A DNA stretch of 64,000 bases from an uncultured Chitinophaga sp. (GTDB taxonomy: Bacteria > Bacteroidota > Bacteroidia > Chitinophagales > Chitinophagaceae). A program made the position numbers and the translations under genes. Positions 1-9,090 of the stretch are shown here, piece after piece. Within the stretch, counting starts at the first letter, position 1; each line of letters opens with the position of its first letter. Where the stretch lies: assembly GCF_937898475.1 (NCBI RefSeq), contig NZ_CALEJS010000015.1:62001-126000 (forward strand), in the 5' to 3' direction. The notes below the pieces were generated by a model. That model saw only the letters and a list, made by a program, of their open reading frames with translations, searched no databases and was not told the origin of the DNA.

Positions 1-203
1 CATAACGCAGATAAGTTTGAGCCAGGCAGGGGTACCTCGCCTGAGCAATGGCTCAGTAAAAATTTTGTACATTTGAGAGCTAGGTTTAATTAACAATAAT
101 TGGCATTCACAAGCATTTGTTGGTTACCTGGTGCAGCTTAGGCTGAAGATCAGGGGCGGTCGCAACGCTCCTGATCTGTTTTGATAACCATGCAGGTATC
201 ATG
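1..203. other. Intergenic region with hairpin; start codon of a leftward gene at the edge
   Basis: No open frame of useful length lies here. Bases 1-3 read ATG on the minus strand, so a leftward gene could start at the very edge. In a FecR-first arrangement this would typically be the TonB-dependent receptor of the sigma/FecR pair to the right, but only the start codon is visible, so that is inference. An inverted repeat at 148-158/166-176 (11-bp arms, one mismatch, 7-nt loop) follows the FecR stop and may be a terminator or RNA-stability hairpin. A shorter one sits at 41-46/51-56. Confidence 0.4.
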
Positions 204-1337
204 TTAAGTCATAACGATTATCCTCCTTCCTTCAATTTTAAAGTGTACTAAACCGGTTAGTTCAAGGCCTTTAAGTAATTCGTGGATATCCTTGTTCCTG
301 GAATAGGTGCCGCCAAAGGTGCCTTTCGGCAGGTTTCCTTCATATACTACTTCCACATCGTACCAGCGCCCTATCTGGCGCATAATGTCCTGGATGGTAT
401 TGTTTCTGAAGATGAAGTAGCCGTTCTTCCAGGCCATTACCTGGTTCATGTTGACCTTCTTTTTTTCGATGGCGGTATGCGAAAGCGATACAATGCCTTG
501 CTCGCCGGGCGTCAGCAATGTTTTGTCAGCTTCGCTGGAAAGTCTTACGGATCCTTCCTGCAGCGTAACTTTCACATCCTTCTCATCGTGATAGGCATTG
601 ATGTTGAATTGCGTGCCCAGTACATGCACGGTGGCATGGTCCGTTTCAGCAATGAAGGGTTTTTGCTCATTCTTACTGACCTCAAAATAGGCTTCGCCTT
701 TCAGTATTACCTTGCGTTCGGCCCCGCCAAATACCACGGGGTAGGTGAGTGAAGACTCGCTGTTGAGCCATACTTTTGTGCCGTCTGACAGGGTAACGGT
801 GTATTGCCCGCCTCTGGGTATGTTGATGGTGTTTAACGAATGCTGATCTGTTGCACCTCCCTGGTCTGCATAAGCAATGGCGCCTTTCCCGGTCTTGGTC
901 ACGGCGGTACCGCCTGCCCGGGCAACAATGCCGTCTGCTGCGTCTTCCAGCGCGATAACAGCGCCATCGGCAAGGGTAAGAGTGGCCATGCTGCTGCCCG
1001 GTGTGATGGGACCGTTTTTGACCGGGGCTTTTTCCACTATCTCCGGCAATGAATCAGGCTGCCTGTTTAACAGTAAAGCCCCCATGCCGGCTGCCAGGAT
1101 CACGATAGCGGCGGCAGCCCAGCCCCAACGTAACCGGAATACCTTTTTCCTTCCGGCAGTTGTGGCGATACGGCCAAATATGCGGCGCCGCAGTTCCTTG
1201 TCGGCCGCAGACATAGCAGGCTCCTCCTCCTGCAGCTGGAAATGGTCCTGGTACTCCATCAGCAAAGCTTCCTCCTCGGGAGTACATTGGCCCTGCTGGT
1301 ATTTTTCAAATAAACGTATGTATTCTTCGGGCGTCAT
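204..1337 (-). CDS. FecR-family anti-sigma factor
   Basis: A 377-aa inner-membrane anti-sigma regulator of the FecR type. It has a cytoplasmic N-terminal part (about 1-68), one membrane segment at about 71-90 and a periplasmic FecR domain (about 170-265, with the typical IPRGGQYTVTLSDGTKVWLN core). A C-terminal DUF4974-like domain (about 305-377) normally contacts the STN domain of a SusC-type receptor. It is divergent from an ECF sigma gene at 1460, with about 120 bp between them. In this family the anti-sigma releases its sigma factor when the cognate receptor binds substrate. The receptor is not in the window and probably lies to the left. Family assignment is secure; the transported substrate cannot be told. 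Confidence 0.93.
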   Translation of the reverse strand: MTPEEYIRLFEKYQQGQCTPEEEALLMEYQDHFQLQEEEPAMSAADKELRRRIFGRIATTAGRKKVFRLRWGWAAAAIVILAAGMGALLLNRQPDSLPEIVEKAPVKNGPITPGSSMATLTLADGAVIALEDAADGIVARAGGTAVTKTGKGAIAYADQGGATDQHSLNTINIPRGGQYTVTLSDGTKVWLNSESSLTYPVVFGGAERKVILKGEAYFEVSKNEQKPFIAETDHATVHVLGTQFNINAYHDEKDVKVTLQEGSVRLSSEADKTLLTPGEQGIVSLSHTAIEKKKVNMNQVMAWKNGYFIFRNNTIQDIMRQIGRWYDVEVVYEGNLPKGTFGGTYSRNKDIHELLKGLELTGLVHFKIEGRRIIVMT

Positions 1338-1459
1338 GATAGTAATATCCCTTTACTATATAGTGCCGGTATTCCCTGCTGCACACACATGCGAAAGGCA
1401 TATTTTTTTTAAATATTCCTATGAATCAGAAATATTTTTATTTTTACCCGCCGATCGTT

Positions 1460-2044
1460 ATGAAAAATGTGTACTCCGACAATGAATTGTGGGACGCTGT
1501 TGTTGCAGACAACAGCCGGGCATTTGTACTGCTGTATAACCGGTACTGGAAAAAGATATATGCCACCGCCAACTACTACTTAAAAAATTCCTCCGCTGCA
1601 GAAGAGATCACCCATGATGTGTTTGTATCGCTCTGGGAAAAACGCAAATCCAATAAGATAGAAAATTTCCTGCCTTACCTCCAGGCCACTGCCCGTTACC
1701 AGGTATATAAATACCTGAAGGCGGCAAAGATCAATTGCACCGCTTACTTTGAACAGTTTGCAGAAACCATTGTGCCGCCGGTGTATAATTCCGGTGTCAA
1801 TAAGCTGGAGTATGAGAATATGGAATCCCGCCTGGCGCAGCTGCTGAATGGCCTGCCTCCCAAATGCCGGGAGATCTTCTGGCTGAGCCGCATGAACAGC
1901 CTGAGTAACCAGGAAATTGCAGAGAAGCTGAATATCTCCAAACGCACCGTTGAAAACCAGCTCACACGGGCGCTGAAAACGTTGCGGACGTTTGATCCGC
2001 AGTTCTTGGTGGCGGCGTTGATCAGCTTGTTGATCGCTGCCTGA
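1460..2044 (+). CDS. ECF RNA polymerase sigma factor (Bacteroidota sigma-70 family)
   Basis: A 194-aa ECF sigma factor. Region 2 (about 12-80) includes the DVFVSLWEKR segment, and region 4 ends in a helix-turn-helix (about 130-180) with the LPPKCREIFWLSR and NISKRTVENQLTRALK motifs common to Bacteroidota FecI-like factors. The last 12 residues are strongly hydrophobic, a frequent feature of this group. The frame stays open upstream to an ATG at 1421, but homologues start close to MKNVYSDNELW, so 1460 was preferred. It is divergent from the FecR gene at 204-1337, its probable anti-sigma partner. Confidence 0.9.
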   Translation: MKNVYSDNELWDAVVADNSRAFVLLYNRYWKKIYATANYYLKNSSAAEEITHDVFVSLWEKRKSNKIENFLPYLQATARYQVYKYLKAAKINCTAYFEQFAETIVPPVYNSGVNKLEYENMESRLAQLLNGLPPKCREIFWLSRMNSLSNQEIAEKLNISKRTVENQLTRALKTLRTFDPQFLVAALISLLIAA

Positions 2045-2118
2045 GTCCTGAATTAATATATGTATAGAAAGAACAGTGGAGCTTTAATAGTTAATTTCCT
2101 CCAGCATCAATTATTGCT

Positions 2119-2835
2119 TTAACAAGATAATGTATATGAGTACATGGGTTTCGCTGATGGAAAGGTTTTTTTTTCATGATGTTGAACAAGAGCGTTTGCA
2201 CGTTCTATAGCGTCACTACGATTTTCTCTTAAATAGGAAAGTATATAAGTAAATCTTTTATTTTGTTTTAAGGATTCCTTGTAATTGAATCTGTCATTGG
2301 TTGTTATCTTTTCAAGGAAAGGGTGTTGGTCTGGCAGCGTTTTACATCTTTCCGTTAACCGATCATAAATATAGTTTCTATGGAATGGCTTTAATGGTAC
2401 ATCTTCAAAATGAAGTAGGATCCAGAGTTCAAAGCAATCATTGCTCCAGGCTACCTTTAGTCCTGCCCGTTCAGCATTTATTATGCTATTGTCAAAAGAA
2501 ATACAATCCTCTTCTGCAATCTCCTCCATATTCTCTGATTTCAGATCTCTGTCATACACACACCATACCAGGTCTTTCACATCTTCCAGCAATTTATATT
2601 GTTCTTCGATCCATTGAGCGTTACCTTCTCGCAGGCAATGTTTCAAAGCCTTGCTAACTTGAGTGTCTCCTTCTCTTGAATTGTCAATTACGTTGATCTT
2701 TACCTTCTCTCCAGCCAACGATTTTAAGTACAGAGGTTCACAAACTCCATCTTCGCAAAATACAATAAATGTAGTCAATTCATCAGGGGTGCGTTCTTCA
2801 TTGGAATGAACATCCCACGGTAATATTTCGCTCAT
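2119..2835 (-). CDS. rloB: RloB-like protein (AbiL-type defence)
   Basis: A 238-aa RloB-family protein. An early acidic segment (FIVFCEDGVCEPLYLKSL, about 23-40) and a later CVYDRDLKSEN segment (about 92-102) resemble the Glu and Asp motifs of a TOPRIM-like nuclease fold. SNDCFELWILLHFE (about 150-163) is a conserved RloB signature. It sits 22 bp downstream of an RloA-like ATPase on the same strand, the usual two-gene order of RloAB/AbiL abortive-infection modules. By family analogy RloB would be the effector and RloA the sensor. The module is AT-richer than its neighbours, consistent with horizontal transfer. Confidence 0.85.
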   Translation of the reverse strand: MSEILPWDVHSNEERTPDELTTFIVFCEDGVCEPLYLKSLAGEKVKINVIDNSREGDTQVSKALKHCLREGNAQWIEEQYKLLEDVKDLVWCVYDRDLKSENMEEIAEEDCISFDNSIINAERAGLKVAWSNDCFELWILLHFEDVPLKPFHRNYIYDRLTERCKTLPDQHPFLEKITTNDRFNYKESLKQNKRFTYILSYLRENRSDAIERANALVQHHEKKTFPSAKPMYSYTLSC

Positions 2836-2857
2836 TATGTTTTGGTGTATACAGTTA

Positions 2858-4105
2858 TTATATTAAGTTGCCGAGATGCGGCAATGCTCCGTAAAAGCCT
2901 GCCAGGTAGTGACGGGCAAAATCTACATTATTTCGAATCCCTTTTAAGTCTGCAAGTGAGTAAAGTCTTGTATTATCATAAACAGTTTTTTCTGTAAAAT
3001 AAAACTGGTCGCGACGCATAAAGTCAGGAGCCATTAAATTTACATCATGACTACTAAATATGACTTGCGCATTAGCAACATTTATTTTAGGGTTCTGAAA
3101 AAGGCTTATGAGATGCTTGAGCAATGCCGGATGAAAGTTGCTATCAATCTCGTCCGATATGAAAACCCCTCCATTTGAAAACAGGTAATACAAATCGCCT
3201 ATGTAGTTATAGAATTTATTAGTTCCCTGCGACTCATCTGTTTTAAGATCCATTTGAGTCGTTCCTGTAACATTATCATCTTTATCAAAAATCTGTTTAG
3301 AGACCTTGATAAGGTCATATTTAAGGTCTTTTGTTAATTCTATTTTCTCAATACTAATATCATTGTAGCTCAGTCCGGCGTCTTTTAAATAGGATAAAAC
3401 TATTTCCTTTTTCCCATCCGCAATTAATTGGTTTGTTTTTTCCATGCCAGATCCAAAGGGATAACCGCTTTTTAACATTGGAAATGGGGAAAGCGTATTT
3501 TCAAATATCATCTGGTTAGTAATAAAGTCACGAACCGTTTTTGAAACAGGGCCATCATAGGTTGTGCAAAATGCTAAGAACAATGCATTACCTCTGACTT
3601 TATCCAATGGTAATCCGCTTCCCTCTCTGAAATACTCAGGATTCGTGGTGATCTGGTTACCTTCTCTTTTAAAGTAGTATGTTTCGTTTTTCTCTGCCGG
3701 TCCAAAAAGCCATTCTTTGTCAATTTCAAATTTCGGCGACAGGGTAAAACCATAACGGTATCGTCTTCCTTCAAGCAGTAGAATAATTTGGAAGAACCCA
3801 CTATCTTTTAGCGTGTTGCTGGTTAACCTATACGGATTTAGGCCTTGCTTGATAATATTTTCCGACTCCATGGAGCGAGACACCATTACATGGAAAAAAT
3901 GCAATGCTGCAACTATATTTGATTTACCACTGGCGTTTGCACCATAGATACCTACTATTTTCAATAGTCTCGTATCGTTAACATCAACAATGTTCAAATC
4001 ATCTGTCTTTTCGTCGGGTGATGTTAAGGAGGTAGCTTTTAAACTGAGCGTCTGAACATCGTTAAACGAACGGTAATTGCCAACACTGAAGTCAATTATC
4101 ATCAC
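2858..4105 (-). CDS. rloA: RloA-like AAA/ABC-type ATPase (AbiL-type defence)
   Basis: A 415-aa ATPase of the RloA/OLD-like family. It starts with FSVGNYRSF, typical of SMC/ABC-like AAA_15 ATPases, and has Walker A GANASGKS at 55-62. The C-terminal half carries a DESQGT segment in place of a classical ABC signature, Walker B with D318-E319 (VFISDEID), and a switch histidine in IFSSHDVNL. It is the first gene of a pair with RloB (22-bp gap). In such modules the ATPase is thought to sense infection and control the nuclease-like partner. The bases are AT-rich compared with the flanking genes, suggesting acquisition. Confidence 0.88.
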   Translation of the reverse strand: MMIIDFSVGNYRSFNDVQTLSLKATSLTSPDEKTDDLNIVDVNDTRLLKIVGIYGANASGKSNIVAALHFFHVMVSRSMESENIIKQGLNPYRLTSNTLKDSGFFQIILLLEGRRYRYGFTLSPKFEIDKEWLFGPAEKNETYYFKREGNQITTNPEYFREGSGLPLDKVRGNALFLAFCTTYDGPVSKTVRDFITNQMIFENTLSPFPMLKSGYPFGSGMEKTNQLIADGKKEIVLSYLKDAGLSYNDISIEKIELTKDLKYDLIKVSKQIFDKDDNVTGTTQMDLKTDESQGTNKFYNYIGDLYYLFSNGGVFISDEIDSNFHPALLKHLISLFQNPKINVANAQVIFSSHDVNLMAPDFMRRDQFYFTEKTVYDNTRLYSLADLKGIRNNVDFARHYLAGFYGALPHLGNLI

Positions 4106-4141
4106 TAGGTTTATTTACGGGAAAAATCGTCAAAATATATT

Positions 4142-4149
4142 CAAATATA
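4142..4149 (-). promoter_or_regulatory. Candidate -7 element for the RloAB operon
   Basis: On the minus strand this reads TATATTTG, an exact match to the Bacteroidota -7 consensus TAnnTTTG. It lies about 37 nt before the RloA start codon. A clear -33 TTG at the right spacing is not seen, so this is tentative. A second match, TAAATTTG, lies at 4183-4190, overlapping the end of the upstream gene. Confidence 0.35.
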
Positions 4150-4187
4150 GATATGATTTTCAGGAAAAACGTAAAAAAACTTCAAAT

Positions 4188-4829
4188 TTAGAAATAATAG
4201 CTCGTTTTGCCGGATTGTTTTTTGCCCTGCTCAATGTACAGTTTTACCGACAACACAGCCACCCACAACAAATAAGCGCCTATCGTTACCCGTTGCGTAA
4301 ACCCCAGCCAGGGTGTTGGCAGGTTATCCGCAATCCTGGGAACATCCAGTGCTGCAAAGGCTCCAAACACCAGCAGTATTACAATGATGAAGATGGAAAA
4401 ATACCGGAAGTTTTTGCCGTATACCGCAGCGGCATAAACAATGGCCAGCAGTATCAGTAAAGTGGTCAGACCGGTAAGAATGAAATGCAGGGTATCGCTG
4501 ATCGTTGGCGCCTCCGTACGCAGGTGCATGGGAAAGCATAATGTGGTGATTAGTCCGCTGATGCCCGCGCCAATGATCAATACGCCGGCCATCCGCATGC
4601 GCTTTTCCTGCGTGCATAACAGCAGGCCGGTTCCAAAGGTAACAAACAGCAGGTCATAGATCATAAAGAAGGGAACGGCGATGGGCCTGGACACTGCATG
4701 AATAGCCATTAATTCACTGACAACCTGTGAGCGGTAATGATAGCCCTTCCAGGCAGCCCCGGAGATGATGTCAGCGCATATAAAAACAAGCGTAGACAAT
4801 ATACCGCATAACAATAGCAGCCGTTTCAT
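4188..4829 (-). CDS. DUF998-type integral membrane protein
   Basis: A 213-aa polytopic membrane protein with about six hydrophobic segments, the first at 4-21. The spacing and the short conserved pieces (YHYRSQVVSELMAI near 30-43) fit the DUF998 family, whose function is unknown. The start is 6 bp downstream of the stop of the SRPBCC gene (4836-5279) on the same strand, so the two are probably co-transcribed. No catalytic motif is visible. Confidence 0.75.
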   Translation of the reverse strand: MKRLLLLCGILSTLVFICADIISGAAWKGYHYRSQVVSELMAIHAVSRPIAVPFFMIYDLLFVTFGTGLLLCTQEKRMRMAGVLIIGAGISGLITTLCFPMHLRTEAPTISDTLHFILTGLTTLLILLAIVYAAAVYGKNFRYFSIFIIVILLVFGAFAALDVPRIADNLPTPWLGFTQRVTIGAYLLWVAVLSVKLYIEQGKKQSGKTSYYF

Positions 4830-4835
4830 CAGCCC

Positions 4836-5279
4836 CTATTGCAGTATTTCCGTGAGTTTGTCCAGCATCTTTCCCCAGGCCGCTTTTGTTTGCTCCACAT
4901 AGTCTTTCCACTCGCCCGGCATTTCATGTGTAAGGGTGAGCTCGCAACCGGCTATTATGGGAACTATTTCAATCAGCACAACAGAATAATCCGAAGGGTC
5001 GTTCATCACCTGCCAGCTGAACACCAGGCGGTTGGGCCGTTTCACTTCCAGGTACTTTCCCGCATGATTGATTTCCTCACCCTGCCTGCGCACAACATAG
5101 GAGAAGCTGCCGCCTTCCCAGGGATTATTGCTGAGACTGACGATCTCTTCATCGCGCAGCTGCGGACCAAACATAAACTGCCCGATCATTTCCGTGTTAA
5201 GGAATGCATCGAAAACCTGTTCAGGCGCTACAGAGAATAAGGCCGTAGCAACGGCGTGTACTGGTAGTTTGTCGGTCAT
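4836..5279 (-). CDS. SRPBCC/AHSA1-family protein
   Basis: A 147-aa START/Bet v1-fold protein of the AHSA1 (Hsp90 ATPase activator homologue) group. It has the typical opening (FSVAPEQVFDAFLN, about 15-28), a GGSFSYVVRRQGEEINHAGKYLE core and a final helix (WKDYVEQTKAAWGKMLDKL). These proteins bind hydrophobic ligands or act as stand-alone accessory proteins; the ligand here is not predictable. It is likely in an operon with the DUF998 membrane protein. Confidence 0.85.
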   Translation of the reverse strand: MTDKLPVHAVATALFSVAPEQVFDAFLNTEMIGQFMFGPQLRDEEIVSLSNNPWEGGSFSYVVRRQGEEINHAGKYLEVKRPNRLVFSWQVMNDPSDYSVVLIEIVPIIAGCELTLTHEMPGEWKDYVEQTKAAWGKMLDKLTEILQ

Positions 5280-5405
5280 GTCCTTGAGGATTTATATTCA
5301 ATATACAAAAATTTACTGCTTCAATCCTGTAAGGACTGCCTTTATAGAGAATGAACATCAGGTGTTGTTTTCTTACCTTTATCCTTATATCATGGACGAC
5401 AGATA

Positions 5406-6407
5406 ATGGCGATCACTTATCGCAGCAACCCGCTGTTAAAAACGATTATTAAGGATACAGACTGGAAAGGCACACCGGTAGACGGGCAGGGACGGTTTAT
5501 GAACCTCGGTCAGCCCTATGTAACCAACTTCTGGGAAGTGCTTCGCTGGAAGATGAAGACCAACCCCTTTGAACAGGAAAAGCGAACAGCTGCCTGGCAG
5601 CCCGAAGTATATACAGATGATACCTGGCTGGATGGCGAAGACGACCTGCTTGTATGGTTAGGACATGCCTGTTTCTATATTCGTATAGGCGGTATCCGCC
5701 TGCTCACAGATCCCGTATTAGGCAATATCCCTTTTTTCCCGCGCAGATCGGTATTGCCCGTAAACCCGGGGCGGATCCGTGACCTGGACTACCTGCTATT
5801 GTCGCACGACCATCGCGATCATTGTGATAAGGCAAGCCTGCAGCTGTTGGCGCGTAATAATCCCTCGATGCAGTATTTGTCAGGCCTGGGAATGGACGCG
5901 CTCATCAACAGCATCACCCATTCAGCGAACATTGAAACAGCGGGCTGGTATCAGCAGTTCAATACAGATAGTAAGCCGCTGCACATTACCTTCATTCCTT
6001 CGCAGCACTGGTCCAAGCGCGGCGTCTTTGACACGAACAAACGTTTATGGGGTGGTTTTGTGATCGAAGCGAAAGACAGGCGGATCTGTTTCGGGGGAGA
6101 TAGCGGTTATGACGGCCGCTATAAACAATTGCAGCAAATCTACGGCAGCTTTGATTATGCCCTGCTGGGTATTGGAGCCTATGAGCCCCGCTGGTTCATG
6201 CATCTGATACATCAGTCGCCCGAAGAAGCATTAAAAGCCCTGCAGGATCTGCATGCCCGCTACCTGGTGCCCATGCACTACGGCACTTTTGACCTGGCAG
6301 ATGAGCCATTGGGCAGGCCGCTGGCGGAGCTGCAGCGCGTGGCTGCACAAGAGGGACTGAACGATCGCATATTGGCTTTGTCTCCCGGGAAGCCGTTGTA
6401 CCTGTAG
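5406..6407 (+). CDS. Metallo-beta-lactamase-fold hydrolase (NAPE-PLD/UlaG-like)
   Basis: A 333-aa MBL-fold enzyme. The zinc-binding HxHxDH motif is seen at H134-H136-D138-H139 (LSHDHRDHC). Further metal or structural residues appear in SQHWSKRG (about 199-206), GGDSGY (about 229-234) and PMHYGTFD (about 289-296). The pattern resembles the N-acylphosphatidylethanolamine phospholipase D/RomA branch. The true substrate is unknown; phospholipid or phosphodiester hydrolysis is a family-based guess. A stand-alone gene followed 31 bp later by an AraC regulator on the same strand, so the two may be co-transcribed. Confidence 0.85.
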   Translation: MAITYRSNPLLKTIIKDTDWKGTPVDGQGRFMNLGQPYVTNFWEVLRWKMKTNPFEQEKRTAAWQPEVYTDDTWLDGEDDLLVWLGHACFYIRIGGIRLLTDPVLGNIPFFPRRSVLPVNPGRIRDLDYLLLSHDHRDHCDKASLQLLARNNPSMQYLSGLGMDALINSITHSANIETAGWYQQFNTDSKPLHITFIPSQHWSKRGVFDTNKRLWGGFVIEAKDRRICFGGDSGYDGRYKQLQQIYGSFDYALLGIGAYEPRWFMHLIHQSPEEALKALQDLHARYLVPMHYGTFDLADEPLGRPLAELQRVAAQEGLNDRILALSPGKPLYL

Positions 6408-6438
6408 CGGGTAATGATTTAATGCCTAAATTTAAACT

Positions 6439-7356
6439 ATGCCGTCAAAGAATATTGTGATCAAAGACCTGGCAGCGCTTTATGACCTGATGGGGCTTCC
6501 TCATGAGGAGATCGATACTACTTCAGGATTCACCACGCATTACCTGCAGGATATATTTAAAACGCTCCCCGTTTCATCCATTCCCTACCGGCCTGATTTT
6601 TTCAGTTTCCTTTTTGTGAAGCAGGGCGTGGGCAGGTACACAATTGACGACCAGCATTTCGATATTACGCCGGGCACCGTGTATTTTACCAACCCCGGCA
6701 ACTATCGCGATTTTGAATGGCGCGAGGTGACAGACGCCTGCCTGATTGTTTTTACTGAGTCTTTTCTGAAAGAGCAGGTGCATGCTGATGTCTACCGTGA
6801 GTTTTCCTTCCTGCTGACAGAGATCGTTGAGCCACGGATACTGCGGCCGGAGCAGTTTGCCGTAATGGAAGAACTGTACCGTTTTCTTCGCAGGGAACAT
6901 CGTGGCGGCTCTCCCTATAAGCTGAAGATCATCGGCAGCACCCTGGTAGCCTTGCTGCTGAAGATCAAAGAATATTTCTTCCAGGACTATAATCCTATCT
7001 ATGAAGGCAACCGCAGCTCGCAGATCGTAAAAACCTTCCGGAGAAACCTGGAGCAGCATGTCAGGGAATTGGTCAGCGGCAAGGCAGATACCCAGTTAAG
7101 GGTGCAGGACTATGCCGAAAAACAGTCCCTTAATGCCAACTATCTTTCCAGTGTGATCCGCAGTAAGACCGGCAAAACCATAGTTGCCTGGATAGCCGAT
7201 AAATTGGTGGCGGAGGCCAAGGTAATGCTGCAGGATCCGGATCTCAGCATCAAGGAGATCGCCTCCAGGCTTGGCTTCCTGGAAACATCGCATTTCAGTA
7301 ACTATTTCAGGAAACATGCTCAGCAGAGTCCCCTGGAATATCGTAAGTCGCTTTAA
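6439..7356 (+). CDS. AraC-family transcriptional regulator
   Basis: A 305-aa regulator with an N-terminal cupin-like sensor domain (about 35-130) and a C-terminal pair of helix-turn-helix motifs (about 205-303). The last ends in the family signature IKEIASRLGFLETSHFSNYFRKH followed by SPLEYRKSL. It lies just after the MBL hydrolase gene and may control it, but no binding site was recognised. Confidence 0.92.
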   Translation: MPSKNIVIKDLAALYDLMGLPHEEIDTTSGFTTHYLQDIFKTLPVSSIPYRPDFFSFLFVKQGVGRYTIDDQHFDITPGTVYFTNPGNYRDFEWREVTDACLIVFTESFLKEQVHADVYREFSFLLTEIVEPRILRPEQFAVMEELYRFLRREHRGGSPYKLKIIGSTLVALLLKIKEYFFQDYNPIYEGNRSSQIVKTFRRNLEQHVRELVSGKADTQLRVQDYAEKQSLNANYLSSVIRSKTGKTIVAWIADKLVAEAKVMLQDPDLSIKEIASRLGFLETSHFSNYFRKHAQQSPLEYRKSL

Positions 7357-7431
7357 GCGGCTTTCTTCCTTCACTTTTTCATTTATTGTAACTATATTGG
7401 TATACACATAAGGAAAAACCGATGCCCCCGC

Positions 7432-8010
7432 ATGTACGATAGCGAAGATATATTGAAAGCAGCGCTCCGCGAGGATACGCCCGCCGCAATGGCCGCGCTG
7501 TTTGAACAGTATGCCGCCGGCCTCCTGGGCTATGCGGGTAAATTCGTAAGCCGGGAAACCGCTGAAGATATCATACAGGACGTTTTCATTCAACTGCACC
7601 GCCAGGCCGCCAGCCTGGAAATAAAGCACAGCATCCGGCATTACCTCTTCCGCGCCGTACACAACAAATGCCTGGACCAGATCAAACATGACATGGTGCA
7701 TAAACGCTACGTAAACCGCGCCCTGGCTGAATTACGCCTCCAGGAACTGGCGTACTACGATCCCGCATCCGGCCATGAAAGCCTGCTGATAAACGCAGCA
7801 GACGGCGGCATCTGGCAAGCCATCGAACAACTGCCCCCCAAATGCCGCGAAATAGTAAAGCTCCGCTACCAGGAAGGTCTCAAAACCCGGGAGATCTCTG
7901 ATGCCATGGGCATCTCTTCCCGCACGGTGGAAACACAGCTGTATAAGGCCATTAAACTGCTTAAAGGCAAAGTGAGGAAACTGAGTTATTTGTTTTGGTC
8001 ATTGATGTAA
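7432..8010 (+). CDS. ECF RNA polymerase sigma factor for the SusCD locus
   Basis: A 192-aa FecI-like ECF sigma factor. Region 2 is at about 20-85 (AEDIIQDVFIQLHRQ) and region 4 at about 125-180, with LPPKCREIVKLRYQEGL and GISSRTVETQLYKAIK. It precedes a FecR gene, a SusC with an STN domain and a SusD, all on the same strand. That is the standard order for a substrate-inducible transport locus, so this factor most likely transcribes 9091-14274 after release by the FecR at 8126-9052. The 115 bp to the FecR gene show no clear structure. Confidence 0.92.
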   Translation: MYDSEDILKAALREDTPAAMAALFEQYAAGLLGYAGKFVSRETAEDIIQDVFIQLHRQAASLEIKHSIRHYLFRAVHNKCLDQIKHDMVHKRYVNRALAELRLQELAYYDPASGHESLLINAADGGIWQAIEQLPPKCREIVKLRYQEGLKTREISDAMGISSRTVETQLYKAIKLLKGKVRKLSYLFWSLM

Positions 8011-8125
8011 GAGGGGCCTCCAGACCCCGTGTGCCCTTCCCCTGCAATAGCCCCCCCAAAAAAAAATTCCCCACCCCATACGTATAAACCACCACCCTCA
8101 TCGTCTTTATAATATCAACGCCACT

Positions 8126-9052
8126 ATGAACGATAAACCATTCGACCACCAGCTGCTAATAAACTTCATTGACGGCACTGCCAGTGAAACAGAGCAACAA
8201 CAAGTACTTGCCTGGATCAACAGCGATGCCGCCAATAAAGAATTATATTTCCGGGTAAAAGATATACTGGACCACCAACGGGCCGCCGGTATATCCCCGC
8301 AGGATATCCGCGCCCAATGGCAACAGGTGCAGCAAGCCCTGGCGCCCCGCCCCCGCCGCAGCGCCTGGCTGAAATACGCCGCCATCCTGCTCGTTGCCAT
8401 CGGCGTAGCTGTTTATTTCTTCTACCCGGAAACATCCCGGCGCATACTCGTAAAACTATCACTAACAGACAGTGCGCGGATGATCCTGTTGCCAGACAGC
8501 AGCCTGGTATGGCTGAGCCCCGGCAGCGAACTGCAGTATGACGGCCGCGCCGCCCGGATAAAAGGTACCGGCTATTTCGATGTGAAAGCTCACGCGGATA
8601 AAGCCTTCACGGTACAAACACAACGAATGAAGGTCACCGTGCTGGGTACCTCCTTCGTGGTAAGGGAAGATGATCGCCGTTCGGCGGTAGTGGTCAGCAG
8701 CGGCGCGGTAAAGGTGAACGGTCCGCAGCAAACCACCACTTTGCATCCCAACGAACAATGGCTGCTGGAAGACGGCCGCTCGCGGAAAGAACAGGTGAAC
8801 GCGGCCCTTTACACCGCCTGGAAGGAGGATGATCCTTACCTGCAAAACACCAGCCTGTCAGATATCACCGATATGCTAAGCCTTATTTATGGATATACTA
8901 TCAGCATTGAAAAACCGGAACAGCTGAAAACACAGACCTTCAGCGGGCGCATATCTTTAAAAGACAAGCCCGAACTGTGGAATACGCTTTCCGTCATGTA
9001 CAACGTAACTATTCTTAAAAACGAAAGACACATAACTATTCAACCAAAATAG
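8126..9052 (+). CDS. FecR-family anti-sigma factor
   Basis: A 308-aa FecR-type anti-sigma factor. The cytoplasmic N-terminus (about 1-80) is followed by one membrane helix (about 86-104), a FecR domain (about 112-205, with MILLPDSSLVWLSPGSELQYD) and a DUF4974-like C-terminus (about 235-305). It sits between an ECF sigma and a SusC carrying an STN domain, so the receptor-FecR-sigma signalling chain is complete here. The stop is 38 bp before the SusC start. Confidence 0.93.
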   Translation: MNDKPFDHQLLINFIDGTASETEQQQVLAWINSDAANKELYFRVKDILDHQRAAGISPQDIRAQWQQVQQALAPRPRRSAWLKYAAILLVAIGVAVYFFYPETSRRILVKLSLTDSARMILLPDSSLVWLSPGSELQYDGRAARIKGTGYFDVKAHADKAFTVQTQRMKVTVLGTSFVVREDDRRSAVVVSSGAVKVNGPQQTTTLHPNEQWLLEDGRSRKEQVNAALYTAWKEDDPYLQNTSLSDITDMLSLIYGYTISIEKPEQLKTQTFSGRISLKDKPELWNTLSVMYNVTILKNERHITIQPK

Positions 9053-9090
9053 GATCGCCGCACATCCTTAAGTGAACAAAATTTTCCGTT

